A stretch of 64,000 nt of DNA, from the NCBI RefSeq assembly GCF_009727055.1, contig NC_052357.1, forward strand, positions 83,056,156-83,120,155. The letters run 5' to 3'. Below the pieces are notes generated by a model, which worked only from the letters and a program-made list of their open reading frames with translations, did not search any database and was not told the origin of the DNA. Origin of the DNA: Benincasa hispida (taxonomy: Eukaryota > Streptophyta > Magnoliopsida > Cucurbitales > Cucurbitaceae). The position numbers and the translations under genes were made by a program. Below are positions 47,686-60,769 of the stretch, piece by piece (position 1 is the first letter of the stretch; each line of letters begins with the position of its first letter).

Positions 47686-48458
47686 ATTTTTAAGTTTACT
47701 AATTAAGCAACAGATTTGACAATTTTTTTTAAAAAAATAATACAAATAATACGTGGAGTGGGTAATCATGGTCAGACTCTAAGACTGATAATATAATTTT
47801 ATATCAATTGAATTATATTATTCATGCTAGTTAAATTTGGCAAATGCTATCATCTTAGATAGATATTGTAATTTTTCAAGCATAGTTTTTGAAGATATTC
47901 CTATCATTTCAAAAGACGTTGCTTGGATTCCACCTTGTAAATCGTTAAAACTCAGAAAAATAAATAAATAAATAAAGTATTGGTTTTTTTTTTGCCGTGA
48001 ACATGTAAACGTATTGCACTAAGAATAAATTTTGCAATTTTTGCCTACTATATTTCATTTGAAAAGTATGTTTAAAAGGTATATTTTAATTCGTGTTCTA
48101 GCGTTCATTTCTTCTTAGTTAGAGAATTTTTTACTCAATTATACCTGAGTCGACTTTGTGAAATAAGATTTACTTTTGTATAAAACTTGATTTTCATTAT
48201 AATTAGTGTTCCTTTCTTACTTTCTGAAAATTAGTTGTTTCACCTGAGCAATGAATGCATTTTCATTACATTGAAGAAGGTTTGAGAAGACGTTAGTTTC
48301 GAGAAAAATAGGCAGGCAGATGATAAACTCACAGTCAAAATTTGTATGTTCCATACAAAATTTACACTCTCGTCTTCGTCTTGCTTATAAAGATAGCAGC
48401 GAGAGTAGTTCAATAGTCTACATTGAACTATTTGGCACAAGATTGCGAGCAACCGTAT
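47686..48458. other. 3' flank of the RRM-SPOC gene
   Basis: AT-rich sequence between MULE-2 and the stop codon of the RRM-SPOC gene. No gene is seen; part must be 3' UTR. Confidence 0.4.
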
Positions 48459-51400
48459 TCAAACCCATTCGAAGTTTGTTTCTTTGGGAAGAACCAAGGC
48501 AATCAGGCTATCTGGTGGCCCTAGTGGAATTGAGAGCAGAGAACACGAGTCCTGTGAATATGGAAGTATAAAGAGAAGCCTTGTCCATAGTGATTTAGTG
48601 GCCGGTATCTTTATTACTCCCGCACAATCCCTCTGCTTCAAATACGATACAAAATCTTGAAACTGCCAAGATTACAGGGTGTGATTGTTAAAATGTTACT
48701 GCATATCGCAATGAATAAACAGCCATGCTTGTATCTCTAGAACAATCAAATGACAAATATCACAAGTTACTAGGAAAATGATTTACAATTTTTTCCAAAG
48801 CTCTAAAGCAAATGAGACAAATTTGAAAGGAAGAGATGCTTACTCCTTTATGGTCTCCACCAGAAGATGGGATCAGCTGACATATCTCCCTCTAAAGAAA
48901 AAATTAAGAGGGGGAAATAGTTAGAAGTGAATACTAAATAGCTTTAGAAATGCGATAATTAAAAAGGGGAGATAAAAACGGCTTTGCATCTACTAGATCT
49001 AAACCTAGTTTGTCCTCGTTCATACTTCACAGTAGCAATGTTATTACAGGCTACAGTGAGGGGTTCTTTCCTCTTCTACTTTCTATTTTCTTTTTTTTTT
49101 TTAAATTCCTAATTTTTAAATATTTTCCCATCGGAAGGATCTTCATCTCAAGAATGAGGCACTTACTTTACTTGGTGAAGTGCTGGTGAATGTCGACTTC
49201 ACATGCCTAAAATCTGTGCGTTTGGTCATATCTAATTTTGCAGGCCACCTACACCAAGAAGAATTAAGCAAAATACCAGCAGAAGTAAGAAGAAGAAGAA
49301 GAAACAGATGCTGAAATAGAAGAGAAAAACGAAGAACCCGAGTCTTTACTCAATAGGTTCTGGACCAGCATTTAAGTATTTGCAAGTTTGGGAGTCCACT
49401 CTTCTTGCATAAATTGTACAGTACTGAACCCCGCTTTTACAAAGTGCTCCTTGCCATTGATACAGAACATGCTGGCTACAATTTTCCACTTCACTGGTTC
49501 CTGTGGCAGCCAGGGGTGGAGGTGGAGGCGGAGGAGAGCTGGGTGGAGGAGGAATATTAGGTGGTTGTGAGTGAGGCAAAGGTGGTGGAGATGGAGGCAT
49601 AGGAGGAGGTATATCAGGCTGGGAAGGTGGTAGAGATGATATTGATGGCGGAGCAACAAGATGGGGGAAAACATGGTCTAGATGCTGCTGCATCGGAGTT
49701 CCTTGTATCTGAGAAAGAGGTGTCACGGAAGCAGGTAAAAAGGGAGGGCATGCAACAGAATTACCCGGAAAAGTATTAGGTATAACACTTGGTGATATTG
49801 GATTTAAAGGCAAAGGATGGTTTAAACCCCTTGCATCCCAAGAACTGTTTGGAGGAGGGTATGGAGATCGAATAAATGGAGGTGGCTGAATCTGAGGTGG
49901 AGGTGGTGGAGCCGGAGGTCCCATTGTTGATGTGGGCAAGCATGGAATCGTTCCAGACACTACGTGGACACCTAAATAGGATATCAAACCATTAACTGAA
50001 TACAGTGGCAAGAATTAAACAATTTTCATCAGTTCCTTTTTATTTCTTTTTTAATGTGTGTGTGTGGTGGGGTGGGGGTGGGGGGTGGCGGAAGCCACCA
50101 TCTGTAGATTTCACCTTGTGGATGATCTATCAGCAGGTTTCGGTCACAAGCATCAGTCCTCCCGACCCCTATTTCAAGCATCTCTGTATGACCAGAAGGA
50201 GCCCAGTTTGACTGATAGGAATATCCACCTTGCTGAGGTATTGCATGATTCTCAAGTAATATTCTGGGAGATGGATCACAACTATCATGGTTCCTCGGGA
50301 AAGGTGTTGCATGGAACCTTCCTGGAAAACTTTTCAAATACACAAGAAATATTTTAATGACAGGCAATCCAACCTCAACAACAGATATTGTGGGAGCAAG
50401 AAAGAAGCAAAATGGAAGACAGCCGAGTGTAATTGAAATTAGGAAGTAATAGCTGACTAAACATGATAGAAAGATCCCAAACGCTTTAAGAATACAATCA
50501 AAGGGAGAAAAAGTCAAACTTCAAGGTAGGGGAGGAGGGACCTGAATCCAATGCAAAGGGAAATTCCAGGACAACCACTTTGTAAATAAAACTGAAAGCT
50601 CCTGAAACACAATGAAAAAATCTTCTACCAACATGAAACAGAGAAAGTTTGAGAGGGAAAAACCTGAATTCTATTCGAAGGAAAATTCCAGGACAACCAC
50701 GGAGATTCTTCAAGACGGTGATTGCAGCATCTACACAACTGCACTCAACAAACCAACCACATCCCACCTGTACACTTGCCCGAGTCATCCTCACAACAGA
50801 CCCAATATTGGTGATGGCAAGATTACAGATCTTCATCAATTCTTCGTCAGTGACAAAAGGAGAATTATAATTTGGAAAAGAAACCCAGAGAGTGCTAGTA
50901 GGAGTTCTGTCTTCTTCCCTCATTGAAGCATTGCAACTTCCAGATATGTAGTTTTCAAAATAACTTGAATTCTGATTGATGTTGTATTTCGCACGCAGTG
51001 TATAGAGCAACGAAGATAGCTCTGACATTCTTGTCCCAAAGTCGGGACTCTCTGGGACCATCAGAGCATGAGGTGACCCAACCATACTACTAGGCACGTT
51101 TGCAGGATTGTTGCTTCTGATGTTACCACCAATAGGGGCACAAGTAGATCTTCCACCGTCTAGATAAGGTGCAACAATATTCGTTTGTCCTGCATTTGGA
51201 GGTGTCCAGTGAATATTCTTTTCCCTTCGATGTTGTCTGAGATGTGTCATTACAACTGCAGCTTCTTCCGGAGTCTCAAATTCCATCAGCAATGCTCCCT
51301 CATTGACAAGATCAGAGACCATGTATGGACCCTTGTTAAGCGCTTTCCTTGTCTCATGCAGAATCTCATCCTTCACCCAGTAGCTCAAAACATTTCCAAC

Positions 51401-54400
51401 ATAAACATGCAAACTGGAACCAACTGCAACTCCGTGGGTAGAGCCTCTAGTCCCTAAACCAATATCCATGAATTTTACACACCATTGAAATTGTCCACGC
51501 AAATATTCACGTGCCCTTATGGCATCAATGATGTGACCGTACTCCACTACTGCAAACCTTTTTAATGGAAAGAAGAAAAAATGTTCAATGTAACCAAACC
51601 TCTCAAATTGATACCTTATGTGAGCTTCAGATGCCTCTGGGCCTAAAAGACCCACCCATAGCTGTTTGGAAGCAGAGAAGATATCCAAGGCTGATGGATC
51701 TCCATCAGAAAACCACAAACTCTGAGAAGTTGTAGTACATGGCACTGATAGTTGATGTCTAGGAGGCAGAAGATCATTATTGATATCTCCAGTAGACAAT
51801 CTCTGAGCAGGAAAGTTGCGATCAACACTCAAAATTTGATTCCCATCAATTGAATGCTTTGGGCATTCAAAAGAATTGTTGTGCAGGTCAAATGATGTTT
51901 TTGCATAAGACAAATGATCATGCTTGCTTGAAGGATCCTGCGACTGTGGCAAACTGCAATGTACCAAACCTCCAGGCTCCTGAACATCAAAGGCCATGGG
52001 TCTCAAGCCGCCAGCATCAAAATCAGAACACGTGCTGTGCTTGCAATCAAGAGGAATTGATGAAGAATGTTGACCAGAAACTTTATCATTGACACCATCT
52101 TCAAGGGAATCACAATGTCTCAATTTTCTCCTTTTATCAGATAGTTCCATGGAAATTTCACATCTATTACGAGTAGAATGCTTCAAGGAATCAGGCATTT
52201 CCTCATCTATATTCACTTGACTATCTTCATTGTCCATTAACTCAGAAAATGATTCAAAAATTCCTTCCAGTGCAGATCTTACATCTGCTAAAGCTCTAAA
52301 GGATGGCAGGTCACAGAGCCTCTTGTACTGTGTAAACATCCAGTTTCGAAATGATTTATCTTTTCCAAGGACCTGCATTCAAGAATCCCTAGTACAATGA
52401 TACATGAATGAGAGGGAAAAAGGATAAAAAAAGTCTTGCATTATGAGCCATATGTGACAGTATATTCCATCATTAGCTTCAGCGAGTGGACAGAGAGAAA
52501 GAAGAAGATGACAAGTAGTTCATCGACCGATAACTAATGGTTATTAAGAATCCCTAACCAGTGATCATTAAAGCAAACCAGGGTGCTAGTGTGCATTAAT
52601 GTGGGAAAGCAATCAATCAATCAAAAGTTAAAATTAAAAAATAATAATAAACACTGTAATATACATAGTAGACTGATTTTTATCTGCCAATATGGTCGTT
52701 AGATTTTTTTTTCTCAAGTTCCAATGCATTTTTGAAAAAACCATTTTCAGTTTATCTTATTTAGTCTCTCATTATAAATGCTTCTTGTAATTGCCTATTG
52801 GCTTTTGGGGTTTCCCCTATTTCAAATATCAATGAAATGTTTCTTATCTAAAAAAAAAGCAAAAGAAAAACCATGAAACACCAACCTGCCCAGCCCCCTA
52901 AGCAGATCATTGTCCGAGAAGAAGGGACCAAAACTCAAACAAATAAGGAAAAAACTGATCAACTGCTGACCTGACAAGATGTCAGTCAGTCTTTTGCTGC
53001 ACTTATCCACCTACCACAACGGAAAAATAATAACAATTGCTTAGCATCCCCCCTCCCCCCCTCCAAAACCAAACACACACATTACAGCCTCTGTTAATCA
53101 GCCAACTACGGAAAAATAAGAGGACCAAACGGGGAACGAAACCTGTTAGGCTGTTACGACCAAAAACATTGTCTAACATTGATCCAAATCAACAAGAAAA
53201 ATTATTAGATGTGACCACACACTGTGCTAACGCCCTTCTAAATATTTGATACATGGTTAAACCATAATTTGTATTTCTCGCTAACATTCAGTGGCATAAA
53301 CCTGTCAGCACATTATTCCAACCTCAAATAATTTCTCTAACTATAACATTTTTTTTAAGAGACCAAACCTGACAAATAAACAACTTTCAGTGAAGGCAAA
53401 GATAAGTAGCCACGATAGTGGAGTGGAGTCTAAAAGGTAAATTGTCTGAATGTATAAGGACACGGTAAATAATACTACTTTAACAAAAAGAAAATCATTG
53501 TAGGCATTACCAAGCTCAACATGCAGTTTCTTGAAGCAGATGATGCATCAACAGAGATGTCGCTACTGACTGAAACTTGCTCCTTAACATCATCCTTACA
53601 GTAATTGGGGCTTGTGCTTGTCTTCTTGTCACTTCTTTTATCCAAATGATGGGTGATGTCAACATCAAGCCCAAGTATAATCTGATTTAGAAAATACTGC
53701 CCGTCCTTGTGAATTACCTCGGCAGACATATTGAAAAGCTCAAAGCAAGCTGCAGCTAAGTTTTTAGGATAATGAAAAAATAGCCAGAGGAGACTGATAG
53801 CACGTAACTTGGATAGCCTAATCACGGGCAAAATATTTTCATCAGTATATTTCTGCTTTAACTCAGTGAAAACATCAGCAGAATCTTGAATTTTAAGAGC
53901 TTCTTTATCTACAATCTGAAATATATCTTTTCCCTTAAAAGATGACACAAAGAAGGTGAAAACATTCTGAAAGACTTCAAAACAAATGCCTCTGATGACA
54001 GATGACGTAGGTGCCTTAGATATTACAGCAGCACAAATATCAACTAAACCAATAATACAAGCCCTTGCGGTCTCAAACGCAACATTATCAACATCCTCCC
54101 CATTATTTATTATTTCCAAGCTCTGATTGTGCATATTGATGATAACTTTTGTTGCAGCTTCAAGAGCAGTTGGACAATGAGGTGCATATCGAGGAATAAA
54201 GTCAGCCACAATACGCTTTACACTGGTGCACCCTGCAAATTACATGCACATGGCAACGCAGATGAAAGAAAGACCCAAGGGCAAGAAATATGACCAAGTA
54301 CATTCTCAGGCTAGCCGTTGGGATTTGAGCTGAATGTATCATTTTTTTTTTCATTAAAAAAAAAATCCAGTCTGTTCATTTCCCAACCTGATTTAAAATC

Positions 54401-56354
54401 CAACACTAAAAATGTGGTCAGTTGCTTGATGGTTCACACTCTCATATGATACTAATGGCAGTATGGGTCAAAGTATGACCTAGTTTGGGATTGCGGAGGC
54501 TGTGAAAATAAATGTTGTCAATTGTGCTAAAGTTAACTGTAATATTAAGTAATTTTCTTTTTTTTTTTTTTGTAAATTTCTATTTTAAACATGAAAAAGT
54601 AAGTTGTATTTTGTAAATTAATAGCAAACAAATGAGATTTAACTGTAATGTCTGAAGTAGACACAATTTTATTTATAAATTTAAGATAATAATTAAAAGC
54701 GTTACATACAATTGTATCAACAAAAGCATAGAGCTGAGGATGAGAAATTCTTCTTCTTTTCAAAGAGCAGAGAGTTAAGCAATGGTAGAGACTAGAAAAC
54801 TCGGTGGTGAGAGGTCTAGAGGCCAAAAAGACATGTTAAAAGTGTTGACCCATGGTTGGGCAGGATGGAGTCAGAAGGGTTTCTTTTTTTAACAACTTTC
54901 ATCAAGAAAAAGATGAAAGAATACAAGGGCATACAAAAAAAACAAGCCCACCAAAAGGGAGGCCAACTAAAGAAAAAGGCTTCAGCTATACAAAATAGTG
55001 TCTATAGAGTAATTACAAATAATTTTCAAAATCGAAACCCAAAGAGAAACATGAAATCTATCGAGGGACCATACATCATTGGGATCCCTCTCCAACCGTC
55101 TAAAAACTTGGTTATTCCGCTCACCCCAAAGGTCCCACAATAAAATACACACCTCAAGAAACAAAAAAAAGCAACCCTTCTCGTGAAAGGACGGATATAA
55201 GAGGAACTCCCTAATCATAAAAGTAGAAGATATGGGATTGGCCAAAGCAGTGATTTGCAGGAGAATTGAGAATTTTTTATATTATCAATCTAGAGAACCC
55301 TGTGGAGAAATGATGTTGTCGTGAGAGGATTAAATGGACAATTCTGAAAGATATTGAGAGACTCCAGAGTTTTTGGGAATCCACTTTCAAATGTTACTAT
55401 TAATTAGATTTTACAAATCAAAGACTTGAAAAGGTGATTTTATTTAAATTAATGTATAAAAGGTTATACCAGACAAACAAAAAAAGGGTTAAAATTGACC
55501 CAAAAACACATTAATGGCCTCCAAAATCAATGTAAAACGGTGCTTAAACGGCCCCCACTGTGCTTTATACTCCCATTTTAATTCATTGTCGAACGGACTT
55601 CATATGTTATTCTAATGGAAATTGACGGAAGAAGTAATTTTAAATACTAAAGCAGCATCAGAAAGAAGTACTCCTCTGCATATATATAGATTCAAACGCG
55701 TAGAATGTTGTTGCTATTTGTTTAGGATTTCTTGATAAACAAAATGCGAGCGTAAAATAGAATCAGCATCTAAAGTTAGGACGAGTAATTGGTTTCTAGT
55801 CTAATTTCAAAATACACAAGCAAGAAATGCGAACTCTCCAACAATACTCAAAGACTTCAAATATATAAATTGCTTCAAGGGGGAAAAAAAAGTTCTGGGA
55901 CACATAGGAAGCGTCCTCCAGTTCGTAAGAGTTGTGAAACCCTAATTCGACACTTCAGAGATTGAAATATAATCCTATGATACTGGAAATGATACAAAAT
56001 GCAAAGAGGGAGGAAGAGAATCGAATACTGACCTCTCGAAGCAGTGATGAGAGAAAGATACGCCTGCTCAATATCAGGTGTGGGAGCGCCCTTCTCTTTC
56101 TGGGAAAGGAAAAACCTAATTCGCTTAAAGCATCCATAGACGCTTCTAATTTCATCTCTGTTCCTTCTCCTGAGGAGAATTTCGGCTTGGGAAAGCTGAG
56201 GTGGAGTGGGAGGCGATGGAGCGGCGGAATTCTGGTCCGTGACTGGGATTTGCGGTGGCGGTGGCTGAGGCAACTGGGGAAGTGGGGGCGGCTGTTCTGG
56301 AGCGGGTGGTCCGTAGTTCCGGCGCTTCTTGAGAGGCTGCTCCGCCGAGGCCAT
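48459..56354 (-). CDS. RRM and SPOC domain protein (FPA/spen-like)
   Basis: Eight minus-strand exons join in phase: 56354-56033, 54232-53511, 52372-50664, 50317-50115, 49971-49350, 49248-49167, 48891-48844 and 48662-48459, giving about 1,303 residues. An apparent stop near 49346 is avoided by a GTAAAG donor at 49349. The N-terminus is basic then proline-rich ([12 protein letters not shown]), followed by a helical region of about 350 residues ([20 protein letters not shown]). Three RRM-like folds follow: LWVGLL...KRFAVVEY (about 585-655), [13 protein letters not shown] (about 667-735) and [12 protein letters not shown] to [12 protein letters not shown] (about 840-917). A Pro-rich stretch precedes a C-terminal SPOC domain ([57 protein letters not shown]). 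Architecture resembles spen/FPA proteins, which act in RNA 3'-end processing and chromatin silencing; the specific role here is unknown. Nuclear location is inferred. Confidence 0.85.
52735..52858 (+). mobile_element. Retroposon (LINE-like) 3' end in intron 2
   Basis: A block ending TATCAATGAAATGTTTCTTA, then a TCT-A9 tail, resembles the 3' end of a plant LINE with its poly(A). It lies antisense to the host gene. Only the tail is recognisable and no coding part is present. Confidence 0.45.
54881..55250 (-). mobile_element. LINE 3' fragment in intron 1
   Basis: On minus, the frame starting near 55245 reads [18 protein letters not shown], the conserved W-x5-ERN-x-x-F motif at the C-terminal end of plant non-LTR retrotransposon ORF2. 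A 3' UTR-like region and an A-rich tail follow (complement of the TTTCTTTTTTT at about 54880-54891). It is 5'-truncated, as usual for LINEs, and in the same orientation as the host gene. Confidence 0.65.
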
Positions 56355-57213
56355 GGCCCACTGCGAGAAAAGAAAGAGGCGCGCGGGGTCTCAGATAATT
56401 TTGATGACAGTCAGGTTAGGGATTCAAGTGCTTTGTGGGCCCACTTTGCCTTTCACTCGCCGACCCTGCTTATCAAGCATTCACCCTTGGGATTTGAAGT
56501 AAGAAATTTATTATTATAACTTAGTTATAATAGTTTCTGTTTGATATGTAAATTATTCTAGTTTAAAAAATAAAAAATAAATATTATAGCAAAAAAAAAA
56601 GAATGAATGTAAAATAGTAAAAACAGTAATAAATAGTGAATATTGTAGTAAATGAGAGTTTTGAAATAATGTTAACTATAATTAACTGAAGAATACAAAT
56701 TAATATTTATGGAAGTAAATGATGATTATTATAATTTTATGATAGTTTTCGCTCCAACACATCTTAAGACTTCTCTCCAGTTCTTCATTTCTATGATTGA
56801 AATTATCTTTTTTTTAAAAAAAAAAAAGTTAAAGAAAAAAAATCATGGTATTTGTAATAGGTCATCGTCGCAATCGTAATTAGATTGGCGTTCTATAACA
56901 GAACAATTTTATCCAATATTTTTTATATCCTATTTTATATTTTACATTAAATAGTAATCTTTTTTTATATCCTATTCTATATTTTACATTAAATAGTATC
57001 TTATACTGATTTATTGAATTAATATGTAACTTTATTTAATGCTTAGTTTGGGATGAATGTTATTCACCAAATTATGTGAATTAGATGAATATTAGGCCAC
57101 ATTTACCTTAGGTAAAACGTAATAAATCAATAATAATTTGAAAAGCAGATCTATTTGATTACGTTTGGTGTTGTTTATTTGTATTCAATATTCATATTGA
57201 CATCTGAAGTTGT
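56355..57213. other. Upstream region of the RRM-SPOC gene, then AT-rich DNA
   Basis: The first 120 bp upstream of the start (CGCGCGGGGTCTC, TGGGCCCACTTTG near 56437) carry a TGGGCC site II-type motif fitting a plant promoter on minus. Beyond 56500 the sequence is AT-rich, with a duplicated TTTTATATCCTATT segment (about 56920-56990). No gene is seen. Confidence 0.4.
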
Positions 57214-58379
57214 CACAACCCGCCCCAGATTATCCTACCTAAACCTAGGACGGGTTGTGACATCAATAGACCCCGAGCATGCAATAGAACCTACCATCAA
57301 ATACTTCTTGAACTTGAAACTCAACTTGAATTAAAATATATTACTTACACATGTCACGAACTACAATCTCATTAAACTTCCAAGGTTGGCTACACGTAAC
57401 AACAAATTGATGAGTCGGTTGGCCACTTCTGATCTACTAATCCTTGTTGAAACTCAAGAGCAATCTGACAGGGGAAAACATTTTAAAAAGATTGAGCTAA
57501 AAATGCCCGGTGAGTGGTGAGTTTATAGGAAAATAATTTAAGGAAATAATAATCATATTAAATAAAAATACAAATTCTGTAGATTGATTTAAAACATGAG
57601 TTGTTCGAAAACTTGAAAGAGTTATTACATATAGAACATCGTAAAAATAAATTGTAGATCGATATAAAACATGAACAATTCAAAAACAGGGGAATTATCA
57701 CATAAATAAAATAATGAACATACTCCAACAAATGTGGACATAAACTTGTAAAAACCTTTACCAAACCTGTGCTCGAACATGGTCATACTATATATGGTGG
57801 AACTTAATGCATATAGTAGAGAAACATGGTCATACTATAGATCGAGCAAGCTCCAAATACATAACAAAGCAAACGTAGTCATACTATCCACCGAGTAATC
57901 TCAAGGCAAATAATAGAGTAAAGATAGTCTCTGTATGCACCCCAAAACACAACCCAAAACCTATGTGTATGCTAAAGTGGGTCCTAAAGACCACATGTAT
58001 ATCATGACTGCACTACGAAAATACATTCACGTTGGTGTAGTGGGAAATTACCATGGATACATCGATCTAGAGGTTTGAAGACCACTTTAAACATAAAACA
58101 TAAAACTTGTAATTTCTGAAAATCTGGCTTTCACATATCTTTTAAATCATTCAAAAATCATAATCTTTCTTTTGAACAATGTTTTATAGATCCAGAAATA
58201 CGCACGAAATAAATTTTCTCTAAAATACTTTAAAACATAAAATCTTGCTAAAAGTATGACTTTACTTGAAAATCTTGAATTTGTACTCATTTTCTAGAAA
58301 TCACATTTCAATATTTCTAAAATTCATGCATAATCAAAATTTTCATGAAATATTATAATATTTAACTAATTATGAAATA
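57214..58379. mobile_element. LTR-retroelement fragment with a tip hairpin
   Basis: TTGTCACAACCCGCCCCAG and GGACGGGTTGTGACA (57213-57262) form a hairpin and match the TGTCACAACCCG-type tips of plant gypsy LTRs. Downstream, three diverged ATGGTCATACTAT-containing units (57779, 57827, 57875) resemble LTR-internal duplications. There is no coding sequence. The right end is uncertain. Confidence 0.4.
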
Positions 58380-58709
58380 TCTCGTGAAATAAATCACTCA
58401 CTGAGTTGTTATCGATCACACATCATTATCCAAACTTTAGTCCAACATGAAATTTCAACTTTATTCATATACTATAGATCATTTAGATTATTTACTCAAA
58501 TCTGATCCACTCTTATGTCTCCACATAAAGTTTAAATACTTATGTAATAGTCATGGATCTTTTAGTTTATTGGATTTCCTTCTAAAAAAAATAAGCAATT
58601 CAAATATTCAATACAACTTTATTGAATCAAACTTTAATAACAACTTTATTAAATTACTGAATGAGTTTATTATTTACAAATCACGAGTTTTAGGACATAA
58701 GACCCAACA
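58380..58709 (-). mobile_element. Truncated LTR, family of 42829-44777
   Basis: On minus it begins TGTTGGGTCTTATGTCCTAA at 58709 and continues into blocks shared with the 42829 LTR (CATGACTATTACATAAGTAT). It is cut off after about 330 bp. Confidence 0.6.
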
Positions 58710-59120
58710 AGTTGAACTTGGCAAACAATCGTAGTTGGATGTTTGCATGACAACCGTGGGGGTAAGCCAAAATGAATGGCATAACCAAGTTCAATGCTTT
58801 GCCTATAATTTGAATGACGCAAGTTGTTTTTCTTTTCAAACAAACACATTACAAAAAAAGAAAAAGAAAAAGGAAAATGATATGAAAGTGTTAAATGAGA
58901 AAAGGATTTTTTAGCGAAGGTTTGTCAGATTCAAATTAAGAAAATATTTCCTTAAAAGAAGTGACCCGACTTAAGAAAAATATGTAGCTTGAAAAAAAGA
59001 GAGTACAAATGAAAAGCATTATGAGAAGCTAGTCGACGCAACTTTGAGGTGTCGAGTAATTTTGAATTTCTTTGGTATAAAATATGTTTAAGGACATGCA
59101 TTATTCTAAATTTGGGAGTG

Positions 59121-60513
59121 TGATAACTTGTAGAAGTACAAGTTATTGTAGCCTTTTACTTAGAATAACAAGGGTAGATAAGCAGAATATGCGTTGGTTT
59201 TACTAAGAATTCATGCCGAATATTATACTTGCGCTGAAGTGCACTAAAGATTCATGTTGACCGCGTACCATGGGTTAAACTGCGTCCAAATGTATATTTT
59301 TCAGTTGATCATAGAAGTTGTCTGCATACGTTGAATTTCACTCAATCGCATGCCTCGGGATCCCTAACCCAGTTTCAGCAGATTTTCTGCCACAATTTCA
59401 TAATGTTGACCATGATTACAGTGCTGACATTATCACCTACTACGTCAAAAAATGAGGATCGATCAGAGCAGGAATCCCAATGATTGTTAGCGTACGACTC
59501 TATAAGTAAAGCCTTAACGCACATGAAGAAAAATATATAGAAGGGAGATTTTGAGATTTTTACCTGAGAACACCTTTAGGCTCAATCCTTGTACCACAAG
59601 CAAAGAGAGAACATAGAGCATTATTCGAAGAACTTCCATTTCCAAACTCCACTTCGATTCATCATTGAAGCTTCACCAGAGCAAGAGTTTGAGAGGGTCT
59701 TCTTCACTTCACACTACCATCTCATCACCAACAGCCTTGATATACAACTGTTAGAAGCAAGAAATTGGTGACAGCTGCCCTTTTCTTTACTCCTTTACTG
59801 TTGTTTATTATTGTATTGCATTTTGACTTAAGAGATTATTCGTTTTGTAAAAAAATACTTTATTTCTATCTATATATATCATACTTTATTTCTATCTATA
59901 TATATACATCTACTTTCATCATCTTCTCTATCTTTACCTTTGCTTTCTATTTACCACGAGTATCTAATCTTCACGGGGAAGGTTAATGCTTTGAACTAAG
60001 TTAAACCTTTAAAGTTTAACCTTGTTCGCTTAGTGTATGACTATTCAAATGCTTGCCTAAGATCACTCATTGAGTCAAGCAGCTATGACTAACTGTCCGA
60101 GAGGGTAAGTAATTGTGGATCTCACTAAGCAAAGTAAGAATTGTTTTTAGAGATAGAAATAATCTTATGCTCAATGCAACATCACTCACAAGTCACGCAT
60201 CATAGAAATATGACAAGTGTGACTAGCCACTAAAAAGTGTGCGATGAACGGATGTTGCGAGCCGGGATAATCTTTAAAAGTTACACTCAAGGACGCGACA
60301 TTGATTTCCCTCAAACCCTGCCTTCTCCATATATTTTACACACGTTAAAGTTGTTGTCTGTCTTAATTTTCTCAGAGTGAAACTCGAAGTATTCCTTGCT
60401 TGTTTAGATACTTTCACCACATAGATTTATTTAATCATATGATTTTTTACTCTCCTATAATTATCTTAGTTCTTGTCACATTCACATAATTTCCACACAT
60501 TCATAGTACAAAT
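59121..60513 (+). mobile_element. LTR-like segment of a gypsy element
   Basis: It begins TGATAACTTGTAGAAGTACA after a polypurine-like TTTGGGAGTG, so it may be a 3' LTR or the start of a nested copy. It ends near GTACAAATCC. The last about 160 bp (60355-60513) recur inverted at 61720-61885. No coding sequence is recognised in it; short (TA) runs lie at 59870-59905. Confidence 0.45.
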
Positions 60514-60769
60514 CCTTGAGTTCAACCTTGATTCACATCGAGAAACTTGAAGTTCGTTTAAACTTGAAAAACTATAAGAAACTTGTGACAAGCGCACGAT
60601 TAATTACAACTAGCCATATAATAAGTTCAACGCATGGACATTCCAGTGTAGTTCACGATAGATGCATACAAATAACAACAAGTTTTTTTGGAGCTGATGT
60701 TGGGGATTTGGCAACTGGTTGAGTGTTTGAATTTATGTTTTTGTAGGCACCTCTTAATTTTTAGGAGTA

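Noticed and set aside
49346..49349. Stop codon ending the Pro-rich exon as the true C-terminus
   Set aside because: A GTAAAG donor overlaps it, and three downstream exons continue a SPOC domain in phase to 48459.
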